From the NCBI RefSeq assembly GCF_902806685.2, contig NC_048557.2, forward strand, positions 3,774,654-3,838,653: a DNA stretch of 64,000 nt. Reading direction: 5' to 3'. Both the position numbers and the translations under genes were made by a program. This stretch comes from Maniola hyperantus. Lineage: Eukaryota > Arthropoda > Insecta > Lepidoptera > Nymphalidae. The notes beneath the pieces are model-generated. The model was given only the letters and a program-made list of their open reading frames with translations. It searched no databases and was not told the DNA's origin. Positions 39,036 through 52,344 of the stretch are shown here, piece after piece (position 1 is the first letter of the stretch; each line of letters opens with the position of its first letter).

Positions 39036-40085
39036 AGTCATTTGTTACATTCTTAAAATTTTATTTGACCCCATCAAAACTCAATGCTCTCAAACAATGT
39101 GGGTATGTAATTATAATTGTACAACCAATCGTCTGTCCGTTACAAAATGCGCTATCTACACCGACTCGCGACTCGAAGCAAACTACCCTGGAATATCGAA
39201 CTTTATTTATTCTTTTATTTCTCACGTTCCATATTATTGAAAATTAAAAAATAATTTTAACGAATTTAACTCACATATTATTTTGTATTCTCATATTATT
39301 TTGTTGGCGTTAAAAGGCTTCCTTTTCTTTCGTTGTAAGAATATTGTATTTCCAAGAATTTATATTTCTTCAACTACCTATTATAGTCGGGCTTACTTCG
39401 ACTACTAACGTGAGACCAGCCAACTTTGTTTGAATTTATAATGGATATCACTCACGATAGTTTAAATAAAGCGCTATTATGTTAATGTCCGCTCTAATCT
39501 CACCAAAAAGTTAAGTTCGTTAAAATTCTGATGACAAGAAGTTAATTTAGTAACCGAAATGATCATAATCAACATCGTTATAATTAATTTATTATTAACA
39601 ATTATATAATATTATGTAAGTAAACCTGTTATACAAGTGACACCTAGTATTTGAATTTTATTACAGTTAGTAACCGTTGTATGCGTATTCCTAATTCCTA
39701 TCACTAATTTTGCATTTATTGCCTTTTGGAAAACTTAAATACACAAAATTCTGAATTCCTGATGGTTAAGACACACAAATAGATACTTTATCCCAAAAAA
39801 AAAAAACGCTTGCGTTGCTGTAAAATGCTGCGTATAACTAGATATGGCTAGTGGACGCCCAAATTTAATTTTAAATGAATTAATAAAAAATAAAAAAATA
39901 TATGGTTTTCATACGATATTACACAAACCACATACAACGGTTATGAAAAATATTTAAGCTAATTTGTAACCCTAGATTCGACTAAATAAAAGATATCGTT
40001 TATTTACATTTCGTCGCGGCGTCCGCCCTGTGTCACTACCGCTTAAGGAGACCATTATTATTCACCGCTCTAATAAATGGACAAG

Positions 40086-40385
40086 TGGTACTGATTCTGA
40101 GCGCAACTAAAATTTAGAGTATTTGCTTCTTTTTCTTACCAATGTACTAAGAAGAGGAAAGACAACCCTAATTTAATTTAGAGCTGTCAAACCTCGTGAC
40201 TTTAGCTGCCAGTCCTAGTTGAGTAGAGTAGTCCCAGTAGAGTTTATTGTTTTTTATAGCGTGCACTAAAATTTAGTCTTTATATTATTATATTATGTAA
40301 AATTCATGTTCAGTATTTTTTAGCAATATTAAAAAAATGCAGATACTCTAAATTTAGTTTAGAGAAAGACAACGAATCGGCGCCA
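40086..40385 (-). mobile_element. MITE family B, copy 3 (inverted)
   Basis: TGGTACTGATTCTGAGCGCA ... AACGAATCGGCGCCA; the reverse of copies 1 and 2. Confidence 0.75.
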
Positions 40386-40572
40386 TTAACACACAGTACG
40401 CACGCAGTAGCGCGGAAACGTTTAAGTGAGCCCAGAGAGAAGAAAGAAAGAAAAAGACAGAGCCTAGCAGAACATGGCTTTTAGCATCAGCGAACGACGA
40501 TTTAGTTGCTTTTCGGAAGCTTGACGAGGGTTGAGAACGCTCCACGCCCCACACATATGCTTGCACACATGT

Positions 40573-40749
40573 ACAGTAGCCGGCAAGAAATATTGCAATC
40601 GACCTATACTATATAAGATTTCGGCTTTGTAGAGCGTTGTCTCTGTCACACCTATGTGACGTTTTGCCAGTCTCAACGACAGAGACAACGCTCTACGAAA
40701 CCGCTATCTCTTTCTAAAGCTTGATGTACAATATTTTCTGCCGACTGTA
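40573..40749. mobile_element. MITE family C, copy 3
   Basis: ACAGTAGCCGGCAAGAAA ... TTTTCTGCCGACTGTA with paired AGAGCGTTGTCTCTGTC / GACAGAGACAACGCTCT blocks, a strong hairpin. Confidence 0.8.
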
Positions 40750-40810
40750 AGTCATGTTGTCGTCAACGTCATCGCTCTACCATACAAAGCTTAAGCCAAA
40801 GTGTGCCACA

Positions 40811-40971
40811 TTGGGGTCGATTCTCTTGTACACAATCTCTAAACTAAACTAAATTAACAGGTCTAAATTTAGGGCTATCCTTTTCCGCAAGCAACATTAT
40901 GAAAGGGATAGCAATAGATTTAGACGTGCCATTTTAGTTTAGTTTAGAGATTGTCTACAACGGAATTAGCC
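40811..40971. mobile_element. MITE family A (161 bp), copy 3
   Basis: TTGGGGTCGATTCTCTTGTA ... GGAATTAGCC, flanked by ACA at 40808-40810 and 40972-40974. Confidence 0.85.
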
Positions 40972-41185
40972 ACAATATTAAAATTGAGCATCAAACATTT
41001 AACATCGATTTTTTATTTATTATAGTTAACGGTAGCATAACCTAAACGTTGTGCGTTAGTACCTACCCTCATTATATACGATGACGTCATAGACACTCTA
41101 ACCGTCAGGATGTACAAAAATCCTAGCTCTCAATAATATGTCAAGAGTTACACCTAGATAATAAAATTGATAGAATTAATTCAAA

Positions 41186-41283
41186 CTATAACCCTATCCG
41201 CGGAATGTAATTAGTATAGCGCTCTCTCTGTTTTTGTATGGGATTACGTAACATACTAACTTCATTCCGCGGATAGGGTATAG
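41186..41283. repeat. Short inverted repeat (about 98 bp, MITE-like)
   Basis: The ends read ACCCTATCCGCGGAATG and CATTCCGCGGATAGGGT, with TATA outside on both sides. Confidence 0.75.
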
Positions 41284-41317
41284 AACTAAGTAGATATATA
41301 TATATATATATACTAGC

Positions 41318-41715
41318 TGATCCCCGCGGCTTCGCCCGCGTGGATTTAGGTTTTTAAAGATCCCGTATAGCCTATGTCACTCTGCACTCAGGAATAATGT
41401 AGCTTTCTACTGGTGAATGAATTTTTAAAATCGGTTCAGTAGTTCCAGAGATTATCCCCTACAAACAAACTTAACGACAATACCTCTTTATAATATTAGT
41501 ATACATATATACTAGCTTATGCTCGCGACTTCGTCCGCGTGGACCACACAAATTTCAAACCCCTATTTCACGCCCTTGGGGTTGAATTTTCAAAAATCCT
41601 TTCTTAGCGGATGCATATGTCATAATAGCTATCTGCATGCTAAATTTCGGCCCGAGCGGTCCAGTAGTTTGTTGATAGATCAGTCAGTCAGTCACATTTT
41701 CCTTTTTATGTTCAG
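41318..41715 (+). repeat. Two adjacent SINE copies
   Basis: The first (41318-41507) starts CTAGCTGATCCCCGCGGCTT and ends TATAATATTAGTATA. The second (41512-41715) starts ACTAGCTTATGCTCGCGACT and ends with TCAG repeats. They belong to the two main families of the window. Confidence 0.8.
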
Positions 41716-42374
41716 ATAAAAGGAAAATCATAACATATACGACGTTAGACATATGTAGGTTTAGGTGATTTTGTAGTGGTGATAATAAAAAGAATAACCG
41801 ACTGAGTTTCTTGTAAGCTCTTCTCAGACTTGGGCGCGTATGGAACCCTCGTAGCATTAGTTTTAAGTACGTAATTAATTATCACCACTATATCATCTTC
41901 CAAATTAACAATTTTGACTATCAGTAATTGTATCATGTTATCTATTCTGAATAAATAATTTGACTTTAACTTTAGAAACACATTTGAGGTGCGATGTTGT
42001 ACTCGTGATGCGACGACGCACCGCAATTTTTGTAGAAGGGTCCTAAATACTTGGTAACCAAAGAAAATCTTAAAATAGTAGTGTAGGTACCAACTAATTT
42101 TAATTTAATTTACTAACATTTTCTAATTATTTGTGGTTTAAGCGTTGTCCTAGAACCGGTAGTGACACAACTTATTCTATTAGCGTGTAGTAGAAACAAT
42201 TATTTCATTAACTCGATTAAATTTAAGAGCTATTTATTTATATTATAGTCTATGGAAATATTAAAATACGTTGAAGACATCGTATTATTTGCGTACGACA
42301 TCACCTTAGCCATTCCAACTACGTTTACACCCGACTTTACACGTTTGAGATGATTACAAAAGCGGCTATGTTGT

Positions 42375-42880
42375 TATGGCCGTTTCACATTATTCAGTTG
42401 CTGGGTCCAGCGCTGAACTAAATTGAGGGTGTTACATTACTTACACAGACTATGAATATCGTATTGTAATTCTGGTAATGCAGTATTCCAAGATTTGGAT
42501 GCATGCCAATATTGTTACAATATTATAAATACCCTCGATACGATATTGTGTATCGTGTGGTACAATACAGTGATTTTTTTCTTTAAAAAAATTATATATT
42601 GACAGTTTGGCATCACCCATAGATGGCGTTGCCTACATTTATCTAGGCTTTGGGCTTAAATGACCATTGTAATTTTATCGACACTGGAATGACGCTGGAC
42701 AGGATATCTCATCAAACCAAATCCCGCTGGCTTCTGACTGCTTATCTAGTTACTGAGCTGCGTTACTTACTCAAGTCTACTCACTTTTAATATTCACTTT
42801 ATTCAAATACTAGTTCAGCGCTGGATTTGATTACTGGATTGGAATTTGGAATGCTACTCGAACAATATGAACCGGCCATG
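42375..42880. mobile_element. Non-autonomous element with diverged inverted ends
   Basis: Left ATGGCCGTTTCACATTATTC and CCAGCGCTGAACTA pair with right TAGTTCAGCGCTGG and ATGAACCGGCCAT. No coding content. Confidence 0.55.
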
Positions 42881-45800
42881 AAACTCGAAATTCCAACTCG
42901 CGAAAGCAACATCTATGTACAAAGGATGGCGAAGCGAAAACCAAAATAAAACATGCGTGTGACGTTGTAAATTTACTTTAATTATTAACTAGATATTTTA
43001 CACAACTTAACAAAATACATACATACAAACTAAACAGAGTAACCAAAAATAAAAATTAAAAAGAAAACAGTCATACGGCATCGTAAACATCGAATCAAAT
43101 GTTGTTAGATTTGATTTTTTTCTTTTTTCCTAAGCATTTTTTTGCTTGAAGTTGGCAAGATTTTCCTCAGTTCACTTTTAAAACAAATGTAACAACACTT
43201 ATTCGCTTTTTCTTTGTTGATAACATAATCGACGCGTTTTCAACTATTTTCATTACTACTTAATACTGCTCGAATAGAATTTCACTTAGCCCATGATCTT
43301 TTCTGTCTCAATGTGTAAATAATTTTATTTGTACTATATCACAAAATATATCGCATCTTTGCTAAACGTCAGGATGGATTTTCAAAGTTCTAAATAACGC
43401 GATTTATAATAATTTTAACAAGGATTCCCTAATTTATCAACTAAAGGAAGAAATTAACGGCTTAGCCCAAAAAACATAATTACACAACTCTAAAGCCAAT
43501 ATAAAAAATATAGCCTAAATAAATCGCCAATGAAAGTTAAGGCAGTTACATAATAAATGTGATGTAAATTAAAAATAAGAAGCATTTTGTTCGATATTTA
43601 TTTACAACAATCATTCGGGATCTGGTAACACTAGCTAGAGCCATTTATCTTGCATAAAAACTAAATTCACAAAAATGCAAAATCATCAAGAAAATGATGG
43701 AAGAAGTCCGTTATAAACCAAATTTTAAATTGAAAATTCATCATTTATTTTTATTTCTCTTTTCTTTTTGAATGGGTTGTGTTCACATTTCCTATTTTTT
43801 TTTTTTAAATTTCATGTAAGTAGTAAAAGAAAGTAGCGGTAAGCATTTACTGTTTTACCGGCATAGTTCATCTATTTTTAACATTAAGTTAAATAAAATA
43901 TTTTTTTTATCAGTATCATAGTACAGTAATCATACAGTAGGGCAAATATTCCCAATTTGCTAGTTATGCACGTACTTGGAAGTTAGATTGGAACACACTT
44001 TATGTGGTCACTTTTGAGATTGTGAATCTAGTTTGCATTTAAGATATCAATGGCTAGGAGGCATTGAAAAACAATTATAAAACTATGGAGAAAATGTTAC
44101 AAAATATTATAAGACCGAGTCTAGCACACATATTTAAGTCGGAAGCGGCCGTTTTGAACGTATTCAAAATATGCATTGAACTGTATTTTACAATTATTTT
44201 TGTATCACTACGAATTTCTAAAAACATCATCCGATAAGCTGTGTAAGCCTTTTGATTCTATGTTCTAGCCAAAAAGTTGACACTCAAAAATTCTGAATGT
44301 TACCCATTACATGTGTAATGTAAATACAAACTAAGAAGTTGTCAAACTTTTTAGTCTGTTTTTTGCGTTGGGGCTGACATTATTAAAAATGATAAAAAAA
44401 AGATCAAAAGAACATTTTTTAGCCGTATTATCCGTGCATTTTTTTAAGTTCACTCATCAAATTCGTCGTCAAGATTTCAGAGATTCATTAAAATAACATT
44501 ATAAATTTTTTCTGCTTTCTTTTATTGTTAGCACATTTTTTCTATACAAATAATTAAATCACGGCATAACGAAACCATTCATACAGTCGGTCGACGGAGA
44601 CATCTAGACTCCGGACAGAGCAATCCTGCAGGGTGATAAGACCGAGATGGTCGACAGAAGTGGGTTGGACAATTTTTTTTTAATTAGTTGCTTAGTAATC
44701 AGTCGTTCGGGTATGTAGATGCTACCACTGTAATGTCGCTAACATAAGGTGTTGGTTGACTATGTATTACTGTGCTATAATAAAGATTCTTCTCTTCGGC
44801 TACAACAGCATTAGAAAAATAAACATGCTGCCAGTCAGCCGCTACAATTTGATACAGTACAAGCTACAACTAGCACGGTAAAATAGCGATTATTTAATTC
44901 TCTTTACAAATAAAAACAATGCAAGTATTGCGAGAACTTATCACAAAGGAAAGTAGATAGCCCGTTATAGTCCCTCAGATAGATATCAAATACACTATTT
45001 ACAATGCAAACGAGAGAAATTTACACACTCCATACAGTTACAGTTTAGCAACCATACAGTGATGACAGTAGCGGTCACTTGGATAAACTAAAACTCAACT
45101 ACCTCATTAAAAGCTGAAGTCATGGTCTTTGAAATTTTAAAATACCAACGTTAAGGCAATTAATAACGTAAAATTAATTGCCTGCGTTGCCCCTCTGTAT
45201 GATTGCTAAACCGCGACACAGTTTCGCTACATAATTTGTCATTTTTAAATCTTTTATAAATATCTCCGTATCAACGTCATAATAGATAAATTCATGTAGA
45301 TGGCCTAAATAATACTAATAATTAATTAATAATATAATTTACTCTGTCGACAGCGGTGTGCGCGCAAGCCAATACAATCTGCCAGAATCACGCCACCTTC
45401 CTTTTATCTATAGGTACATAATACACATAATATGTAAATGATGTATCCCTAACCCTTACTCCGTACTAGCCGATGCCAACGGATCCGACCACTTCAATAC
45501 AATGCAAACCTAAAGAGCTTCCGAGACGGTCAAGCGGCTTGACGTCAAGCACGTAGATTTTGGCTTGAGTCAAGCATTTTGAACTTTTAAACAGTTTGCT
45601 TGAGTGATTGATGCGATTATATATTTTTGCTTGAAGCGACGTTCGAGATATGTGAAAAATGCCGTTTGCTTGATCAAGCCCCTTGACGGGCGCATCAAGC
45701 TCGCGTTAAGATGTTTGATTAAGCAAAACAAATCTACAGTACGCGGCCGAAAGTAATATACATCAGCCTTTAGAATAACATTTCGGCTTTGTAGAGCGTT

Positions 45801-47925
45801 GTCTCTGTCACTCATACCTATATGACGTTTTGTCGGTCTCTACGATAGAGACAGTGCTCTACAAATTTGCCATCTCCTTCTAAAGGTCGATGTACATTCC
45901 TTTGGGCCGCGTCCTGTACGTGCTTGTGTCAAGCCGTTTGACCGTCTCAGTAGCTCTTAAATTGTAAAACTGTAAGTTACTTCACCGAGACGGCTCGTGA
46001 GGTAGGCCGCGGGTTGCAGGACGGTGACATATTACGCAGGAATGTTGAATGATACATCAAGGAATTCAACGTCACTGTCACACTTGCCCAACTTGCACTT
46101 TACCAACCTACGAGCCATCTGAGTTAAGTAACCCACAGTTTCCCCAAAACTATAGTATGGGGCTTACCACCAATTATTTCAAAAGCCGGCATTGGCCTCT
46201 GGTGCTGCAAATGTTAATGGGCGATCAACGTTCGCTAACTCAGTGATCAACATTAACTGATGGCCATCAAACTCATTTGACATTGGTAGGTTCTCCATTA
46301 CTGCTGCACTGAATGATATTAAAATACTTTTTTGTAGAAAACCTTCAATAAGTTCCCTACCAATATAATATAGTATCATTAATATGTATTAAGAATTTAA
46401 GCGCTTTTTTCGTTAACAAGAAACTAAAATTTTATATTGGAAATCTATCAAAATGTCAAATTTATTCGTTAGCTAAAGTTCATCTGAAAGTAGCGAACCC
46501 GGCCCTCAGAAAATTTAAATTGCGTTAAAATCCATAAAACAATAAATTATTGAATTGGTCTAAAAATAGAAGTTGTCATATTGATTAAAAATGCTTTTCC
46601 TGCATTTACTGAAATTCGTCAACCTCCCATCCATATAGATATAATATATGTAATACAACCACTTCTATATGGCAGTAATACGTGTATTTTTATCAACCTT
46701 TCCCATTTTATCTTTCCAATGTACAGACATCCTTTCTTATTCTTTCATTACATGCATAGATAGATATCCTATTTTTAAACATATTATATTCGGCAGCACG
46801 ATAATTCTATAATGAGCTATAAATTACGCGGTGAGTTATACATTCACTTAGGCTCAAGGCATATTGCGGCAGCCCCAAACCGACACGACGCGTATTTTCT
46901 TAAATGGGCAAAGTAAACTGAACTTTATTTCCGTTATGCACATCATATTGGTTATTAGAAACATATTCAACAAAATAAAAATAAATACGCGCCTGTTTTT
47001 TAAACACAAATTAATATAGGTATTACTAGTTGTTTCCCGCAACTTTGTTCATGTGGATGTAAATTTGTAAAGAACCCATTGAAATTTCTCAAATATTTTT
47101 ATTCCAAAAGTGCGCCCCACATTCAGAATTTCCCTAAGTGTAGGATGCACTTAGAAAAAAAGAGTGCAGAGAGGAGACTCAAGGTAATATTTCTTCCAAA
47201 ATTTCAAATTTCTACGTCAACCTAGGCTTGTTCGTTGTGTGTCATAGTACTGTTTTATACATACATAATATACTACGTAACATTTTTATAAAGACGCGCC
47301 GCGTCGCTTCGTCTCTCCTGCAATACGCTTTAAGCTTTATATTCTGCCCAGGGAAACAAGTTATAGACAAAAAAATAAAGCACAAACGCTATTGGCAAAT
47401 AATAAAGTAAGATTGCGTTTACTTACAGTGGAAAATAAAAATTGATATCGTCTGTCAGTCAGTAGCTTATGTTTGAAAATTGTGATACCCACCGATAATT
47501 TTAAACGCTCTCCTGTCCTTGTTATTTCCATACAATTGAATGAAATAACGCTATATTACAAGTAACTTGTTTCCCCGAACACGGTATAGTAAAGCTATTT
47601 CTGAATTAATTTTCACTGTGATGACGAAAAACTCCTACACGAATAATTTGCACTTGCGATATTTTTAAAAACTCCTTCGAAATGTGCGTTTAATTTTTTT
47701 TTAATACAATTTGTGCAAACTGGAAACTGGCCGAAAGTAAGGTGCTAGCGCTTAGTAAGGAAATAATTTTTTAAAAAATAGTGAAGGGGTGTTATCTTAT
47801 AGAATAGAAGCGAGTCTTTTAAAAATATCGCAAGTTACACACAGTGTTGCCAGTTGCAACCGCTTGGGGAGGTCCCTATTTGTACGTCATCTTTTGATCA
47901 TATTAATATTCGTACGAGTCAAGCC
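42881..47925. other. Long AT-rich stretch without recognised genes
   Basis: No homologous frame was seen. It lies downstream of UBL3 on the minus strand, so part of it could be a long 3' UTR. MITE C copy 4 (45736-45917) and a MITE D relative (46227-46380) are the only elements recognised. Confidence 0.5.
45736..45917. mobile_element. MITE family C, copy 4
   Basis: ACAGTACGCGGCCGAAAG ... TTTGGGCCGCGTCCTGT, with the paired GAGCGTTGTCTCTGTC and GACAGTGCTCTAC blocks. Confidence 0.8.
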
Positions 47926-48134
47926 TAAGGCTAGCCGCACTTTGGATACGTTTTCATACGAATTTCACTCGTGCGAACGATTACGATCTTCCAAGTACGA
48001 TGGGAGGGCACAGATTGAGTGTAGTTACGACTAATTCAATCCAAAAAAAAAACCATAGTACTAGGAAGGTCGGGATTGTTAGTACGATTTCGCACAAGTA
48101 AAATCCGCACGAAAACGCAACCATAGTGCGGCTA
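47926..48134. mobile_element. MITE with TAAGGCTAGCCGCACTTTGG ends, copy 1
   Basis: The left end and right end (ACGCAACCATAGTGCGGCTA) are imperfect inverted repeats. A relative follows at 48170. Confidence 0.6.
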
Positions 48135-48169
48135 ATGTAAGTTTTTCAAGTTAATAAACATGACAATTT

Positions 48170-48370
48170 TAAGCCGCGCTCACTTTGCATACGTTTTCGT
48201 ACGAAATTCAGTCGGAGTACTCACACTGCATGCTAGTTAGTCGTACGTGAGATTAACTCGCATCCAGTATGATCTCTTCCATACTACTTGATATTCGGTT
48301 CGTGCTTTTTAGTACGTGGTCGCACGATCGAATTTCGTACGAAAACGCATGCAAAAACGTGCCTTTAGAG
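48170..48370. mobile_element. Related MITE, copy 2
   Basis: TAAGCCGCGCTCACTTTGCA ... TACGAAAACGCATGCAAAAA. It shares the CATACGTTTTCGTACGAAATT-like sub-end with its neighbour and lies 376 nt beyond the UBL3 stop codon (minus strand). Confidence 0.55.
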
Positions 48371-48746
48371 TTAACGATGGTTATCTTTAGCGTTAATCTT
48401 CCCAATTTGTATGAAGTTGTCAAATCACGACGTTTGACTTTTATACAAACTGGCAGATGTAGACAACATTAATGACATTTTTATCTCACATTATATCAAA
48501 ATCTCACACGGATACTGGTTTATTTTACACTTGTTAAGTAAGTCCTATCTACATTTTCAATTTTCCCCAGATTATTTAAAAGTGAACACCTGGCAACACT
48601 AGCCGTAAAGGTACTGTAACACTAAGGTAATTAGGGCGAATGGAATCCTGACTCTAGTCTACATCACTGAGTGTGAACACATAGTCCGCGTCGCGTATCA
48701 CCCGTCTCGCTCGCTCGGTGTAGTGCCTTCTCGCTCGCACTACGCA

Positions 48747-49862
48747 TTACAATATGCAACAGGACGCCGAACAACAACTGCTCGAGCCGCCTTTACTTTT
48801 TTGTCGTTGATCTGAAATTGAAAAAAGAAATATATAGGTATTATGTATTTAAAAATCATTAAAAATTAAGTTTTCCAAAAATGTTTAAAGTGGATATGGA
48901 TTAAAACTAATTTCATTGGCAAAGCAAAAAATTCGAGTTATAAAGAAGGAACGAGATTGAAAAAGGTAGATTAAAAAAATCTAAATATAATATATCATGA
49001 AACACTCAAACGTTATATATATCTGTACATATTTTCATGAAAATATCATAAGATCCAATTTAGAATCTCAAAATACTACATAATATATATTACATTTTAT
49101 TATATGATATTATATTGTGTATCTTATTCAAGTAAAAACAAACAGGGACTATGTAATTAAGTACATGTAAGTAATATAACTACGAGTTCTAAGTTGTACC
49201 TACAGGCGGACTACAAAACAAAATACATAGTTTTTTATATTAAATAAACTAGTAATTATAGTATACTAGTACATATTTTACTTAAGTAATATTATGCAGG
49301 AACAAATTTTGATTAACACTTACAACAATTCGGAAGGGGAAGGGTAGAGGTATGGGAAATGCGGGTATTGTAGTTGGTTAAATGTCAAATCCATTGTACT
49401 TCTGTAAAATTATTAGTTTAAAGATTAGTGTACTCTTATTACTTCTCAGACTAAGTTCTGTAAAGGGAATTGTATAAAACCCGACATATTATTATAGGGA
49501 TGCAAATATGGTCCGGTCTGGTGGGAGGGTTCGGCCGTGGATAGTTATAACCCTACCTACCGGCCAAGCCGTGCCACCAAGCGATTTAGCGTTCCGGCAG
49601 CGTGTGTGAATGTGTTTTACTCTGTATGTCTTGTTGTAACTGCAACCGCACGTGTATAGCTGCTCTAAGTAAGCAAGTAAAGCTGTGCACCCACCGTGTG
49701 AGTTGGGTTCGGGCAGATGCTCGCGCGGCACGAGGTGCATGACGGTGGTGCGGCCGAGCGGCAGGCCGAGCGCGCCCAGCGTCACCGAGCTGTGCAGGAA
49801 GCGGCCCTGGTAGATGAGCCGCAGGATCTCCGCGCGCGACACGCACTCCGTCGCCCAGTCCG
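48747..49862 (-). CDS. UBL3: UBL3: membrane-anchored ubiquitin-like protein, last two coding exons
   Basis: Minus-strand exons 49695-49862 (168 nt; acceptor TTCCGCAG, donor GTGGGT) and 48747-48811 (65 nt; acceptor AATTTCAG) join in phase 1. They read RAEILRLIYQGRFLHSSVTL and TTVMHLVPREHLPEPNS, then QRQKSKGGSSSCCSASCCIL and a stop, matching the second half of UBL3. The C-terminal CCIL is a CAAX-type box with an upstream cysteine cluster, as used for lipid anchoring at the plasma membrane in this family. The exons encoding the first roughly 45 residues were not found between 49863 and the right edge; they may be short, masked by the repeats, or outside. Confidence 0.92.
49487..49612 (+). repeat. 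SINE fragment in the UBL3 intron
   Basis: It contains GGTCCGGTCTGGTGGGAGG, GGCCGTGGATAGTTATAACC and AAGCGATTTAGCGTTCCGGC, related to the tRNA-headed SINE at 27066-27396. Confidence 0.6.
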
Positions 49863-50143
49863 CTGCGGAACAAAAATCCCAGTGTAACATACCTTTATTT
49901 TGTTTTGACTTGTGACTGTAAACTAGCACATAGGTGCTAATTTGGGTTCAAATGAATGTTAAATTAAAATGATAAATCTAAAAAAGTGCTTTCCTTATCA
50001 ATGTTACATGAAGACAAAGATATCACAAAACTCCCGAGAGGCAGAGCTCATGCGATTATATTTTAAAAAGTGAAGACAAATTCCTATGCTTTTGTACTGT
50101 ACACACATACGCGTAGCGCCATAGACTACTACGTATAGTCCGC

Positions 50144-50267
50144 GACAGGTCGAGATGGCAATCGGGGTATGAGATACGTCACCCGCACCGGGTTAGCGCG
50201 GGGGCTGTGCAGGTGTGCGGGGCGTTCCCTCCCTTGATTGCCTGGACCTGTCGCGTACTATAGATAT
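50144..50267. mobile_element. MITE with GCGACAGGTCGAGATGGCAA ends, copy 2
   Basis: Inverted ends (CGCGACAGGTCGAGATGGCA left; CCTGGACCTGTCGCG right) flank a GC-rich core shared with 23767-23908. TATAG-like bases lie at both sides. Confidence 0.75.
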
Positions 50268-50612
50268 TGGCGTGGGAACTACTAATTTTTAATGCTACAA
50301 TTTCTTTTGAAATTTGAAATTAATTAATCACAAATAATTTTGTAACATGAAGAATCTAAAGATATGAATAAAACTTACGAATTAATTTAATTGTCTCAGA
50401 TTTAATTATTCAAACTACGATTAATAAATAAAACAATAATATTCCATTGTATAGAACTGAGTTTACAATGTAAACGAACTAAGCTTCAAGGATTTCTAAA
50501 AATCGTTGAATTCAAATCAGTTCAAAATCGAATTGAACACGGTTCTGGTGAATTTTTATATTTCAAAATAGATATGAAATTGTAAAACATTAGTAAATTT
50601 AAAAAAAACTTT

Positions 50613-50618
50613 AAAAAA
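50613..50618 (-). terminator. Pol III terminator of the tRNA-Thr gene
   Basis: On the minus strand a run of six T lies 19 nt after the tRNA, the usual Pol III stop signal. Confidence 0.7.
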
Positions 50619-50636
50619 GCATTACCAATCTTGGAT

Positions 50637-50708
50637 GCCCCCAGAGAGATTTGAACTCTCGACCCCTGGTTTACAAGACCAGTGCTCTAACCCCTGAGCT
50701 ATGGAGGC
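50637..50708 (-). tRNA. tRNA-Thr (anticodon UGU)
   Basis: The 72-nt minus-strand sequence forms a full cloverleaf. Acceptor stem GCCUCCA pairs with UGGGGGC (one G-U), the anticodon arm CUGGU-CUUGUAA-ACCAG carries UGU, and the T arm contains GUUCAAAUC. The A-box (TAGCTCAGGGGTTAGAGCA region) and B-box (GAGTTCAAATC) are present. No intron or CCA is encoded, as expected in animals. Confidence 0.95.
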
Positions 50709-51574
50709 TGATGACTACGCTGCCGTAAATATTGACTTGGAGCGACGCTCGTGCTAGTCACGCACACTAATGTATTGTGTTATACGAACACTTCACACAA
50801 ACAAAAAGTTATTGTTGAAGTGATGTAACGGGTCTGCGTATAGATGGCGTTGCTCAACAATGGAGTAACTTGAGAGTAAATATTTCAAAAACATACTTTG
50901 TAACGTAGTGAAACAGCAAAAACTTTTCAAATGATAAATTTTATTTATCAATTAGGCACAAAAAAAGAATTAATAAAAGTAAATGTAAATAAATTCTCTA
51001 GTTCTAATGAATATTTACATTTAGTTGACATTTTAAAGTTTTTTTTAAATTTGAAATTATTGTTTCACCAAAAAAGTTTATGGTGAAACAATAATTTCTA
51101 ATTTCTATGATTGGTCACTCCAAACTCCAAATTGCAAGTATATATTTTCCTACACGCAATTTAAAGTCCCTTATTTTTATACACCACTCGAGGGTCTTGG
51201 GAAAAAAATTCAGGCCGCACATAAAGATGAATCTAATGACGTATCATTTATCGAAATCGGTTGAGCCGTTCAGTAGTTACAAGCGGACATACATACCATA
51301 CAGGTCAAACACATGACCCGGCCGTAGTCGGGTAAAAATGTATTCTTTGAAGCCAGTATAAATGTTGTAAATGGTAAATGCGAACAGCCCTCGACGAGAT
51401 GGGCTCGCGCGATTAGCCGAGCGCTACCACAAATCTGCCGATAGCCGCCGATAACGCGCCGCCGCCGCGCGGACCCTCGGTTAAATTACAGCTTACCCGT
51501 ACGAATGCACCAAACCCGTGCTCGACCTTTTTTGTGTAAGGTCTGGGCTTGACTAATTCTTTTGAACACAACCT

Positions 51575-51637
51575 CTAAGGCTCAATTTACATTGAAAGGG
51601 AATGGAATGGAACGGAAGCGTCAATGCGCCTAGTCGC
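51575..51637. repeat. Left part of a MITE split by the LTR element
   Basis: GGCTCAATTTACATTGAAAG and GGAATGGAATGGAA recur inverted at about 55645-55690 (CCATTCCATTCCCTTTCAAT), so the LTR element at 51638-55381 lies between the ends of an older inverted-repeat element. Confidence 0.65.
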
Positions 51638-52270
51638 TGTAACGAAGCGTTACATGAATTTATTATTTATATTATAATTTTATCTAATTTATTATTATAA
51701 ATCATATTTTTAAACGTAATTTTGTATTTTTTTAAATTCATATACACTGTGTTATTAAATTTAGGCGTTGCAAATAGCAACACCCATTTCCAAACGCAAT
51801 CTTTGCTGTTGCTTGTTTTATACGTCAGGTCGAATAGAACGGCTTGAAGTTGGTTTGATTGACAGACCGCCATTATGCACCCGGCGCGTCTTGACGCTGG
51901 GTGTGTAAGTTTTTTTTGTTGCGTCCACCTTTTTTTATGGTGGACGCGACGCCTTTAAAATGTGCGTTATCGAAATGTTTTCTCTAATTTAAATATATTA
52001 TGCAGTGCTCTTACGCTCCCGTTTACGGGTAAGTTTTGGATGGTACTCAAACATGTAAATCGTAATTGTTTCATTGTCATTTTTTTCACCACGTTTCATA
52101 CTTAGTTATTTTTTCAAATTTCGATTATTCTACTTGCTTATTTTAATAATCATAACCTTAGTAGTTAATTTCAACCTTTGCATTATCGATTAGCGTAGTT
52201 TATTTGCCAATTCATTAGTAATTTTCAATCTAGATTGCATCATCATTGTAAAATTATTTTGACATCATTG

Positions 52271-52344
52271 TAAAATTATAATATAAATAATAAATTCAAT
52301 GTAACGAAGCGTTACATGAATTTATTATTTATATTATAATTTTA
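52271..52344. repeat. Hairpin at the junction of two LTR copies
   Basis: A 28-bp arm (52271-52298) is the exact reverse complement of 52317-52344. Between them lies A + TGTAACG-AAG-CGTTACA, itself an inverted repeat. The left arm is an inverted copy of the LTR's own first bases. Confidence 0.93.

Larger units (their letters stand above)
39036..42374. other. Intergenic, repeat-rich, no gene seen
   Basis: Apart from the separately listed MITEs and SINEs (40086-41715), nothing coding was recognised. Short frames here lack splice support or homology. Confidence 0.55.
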
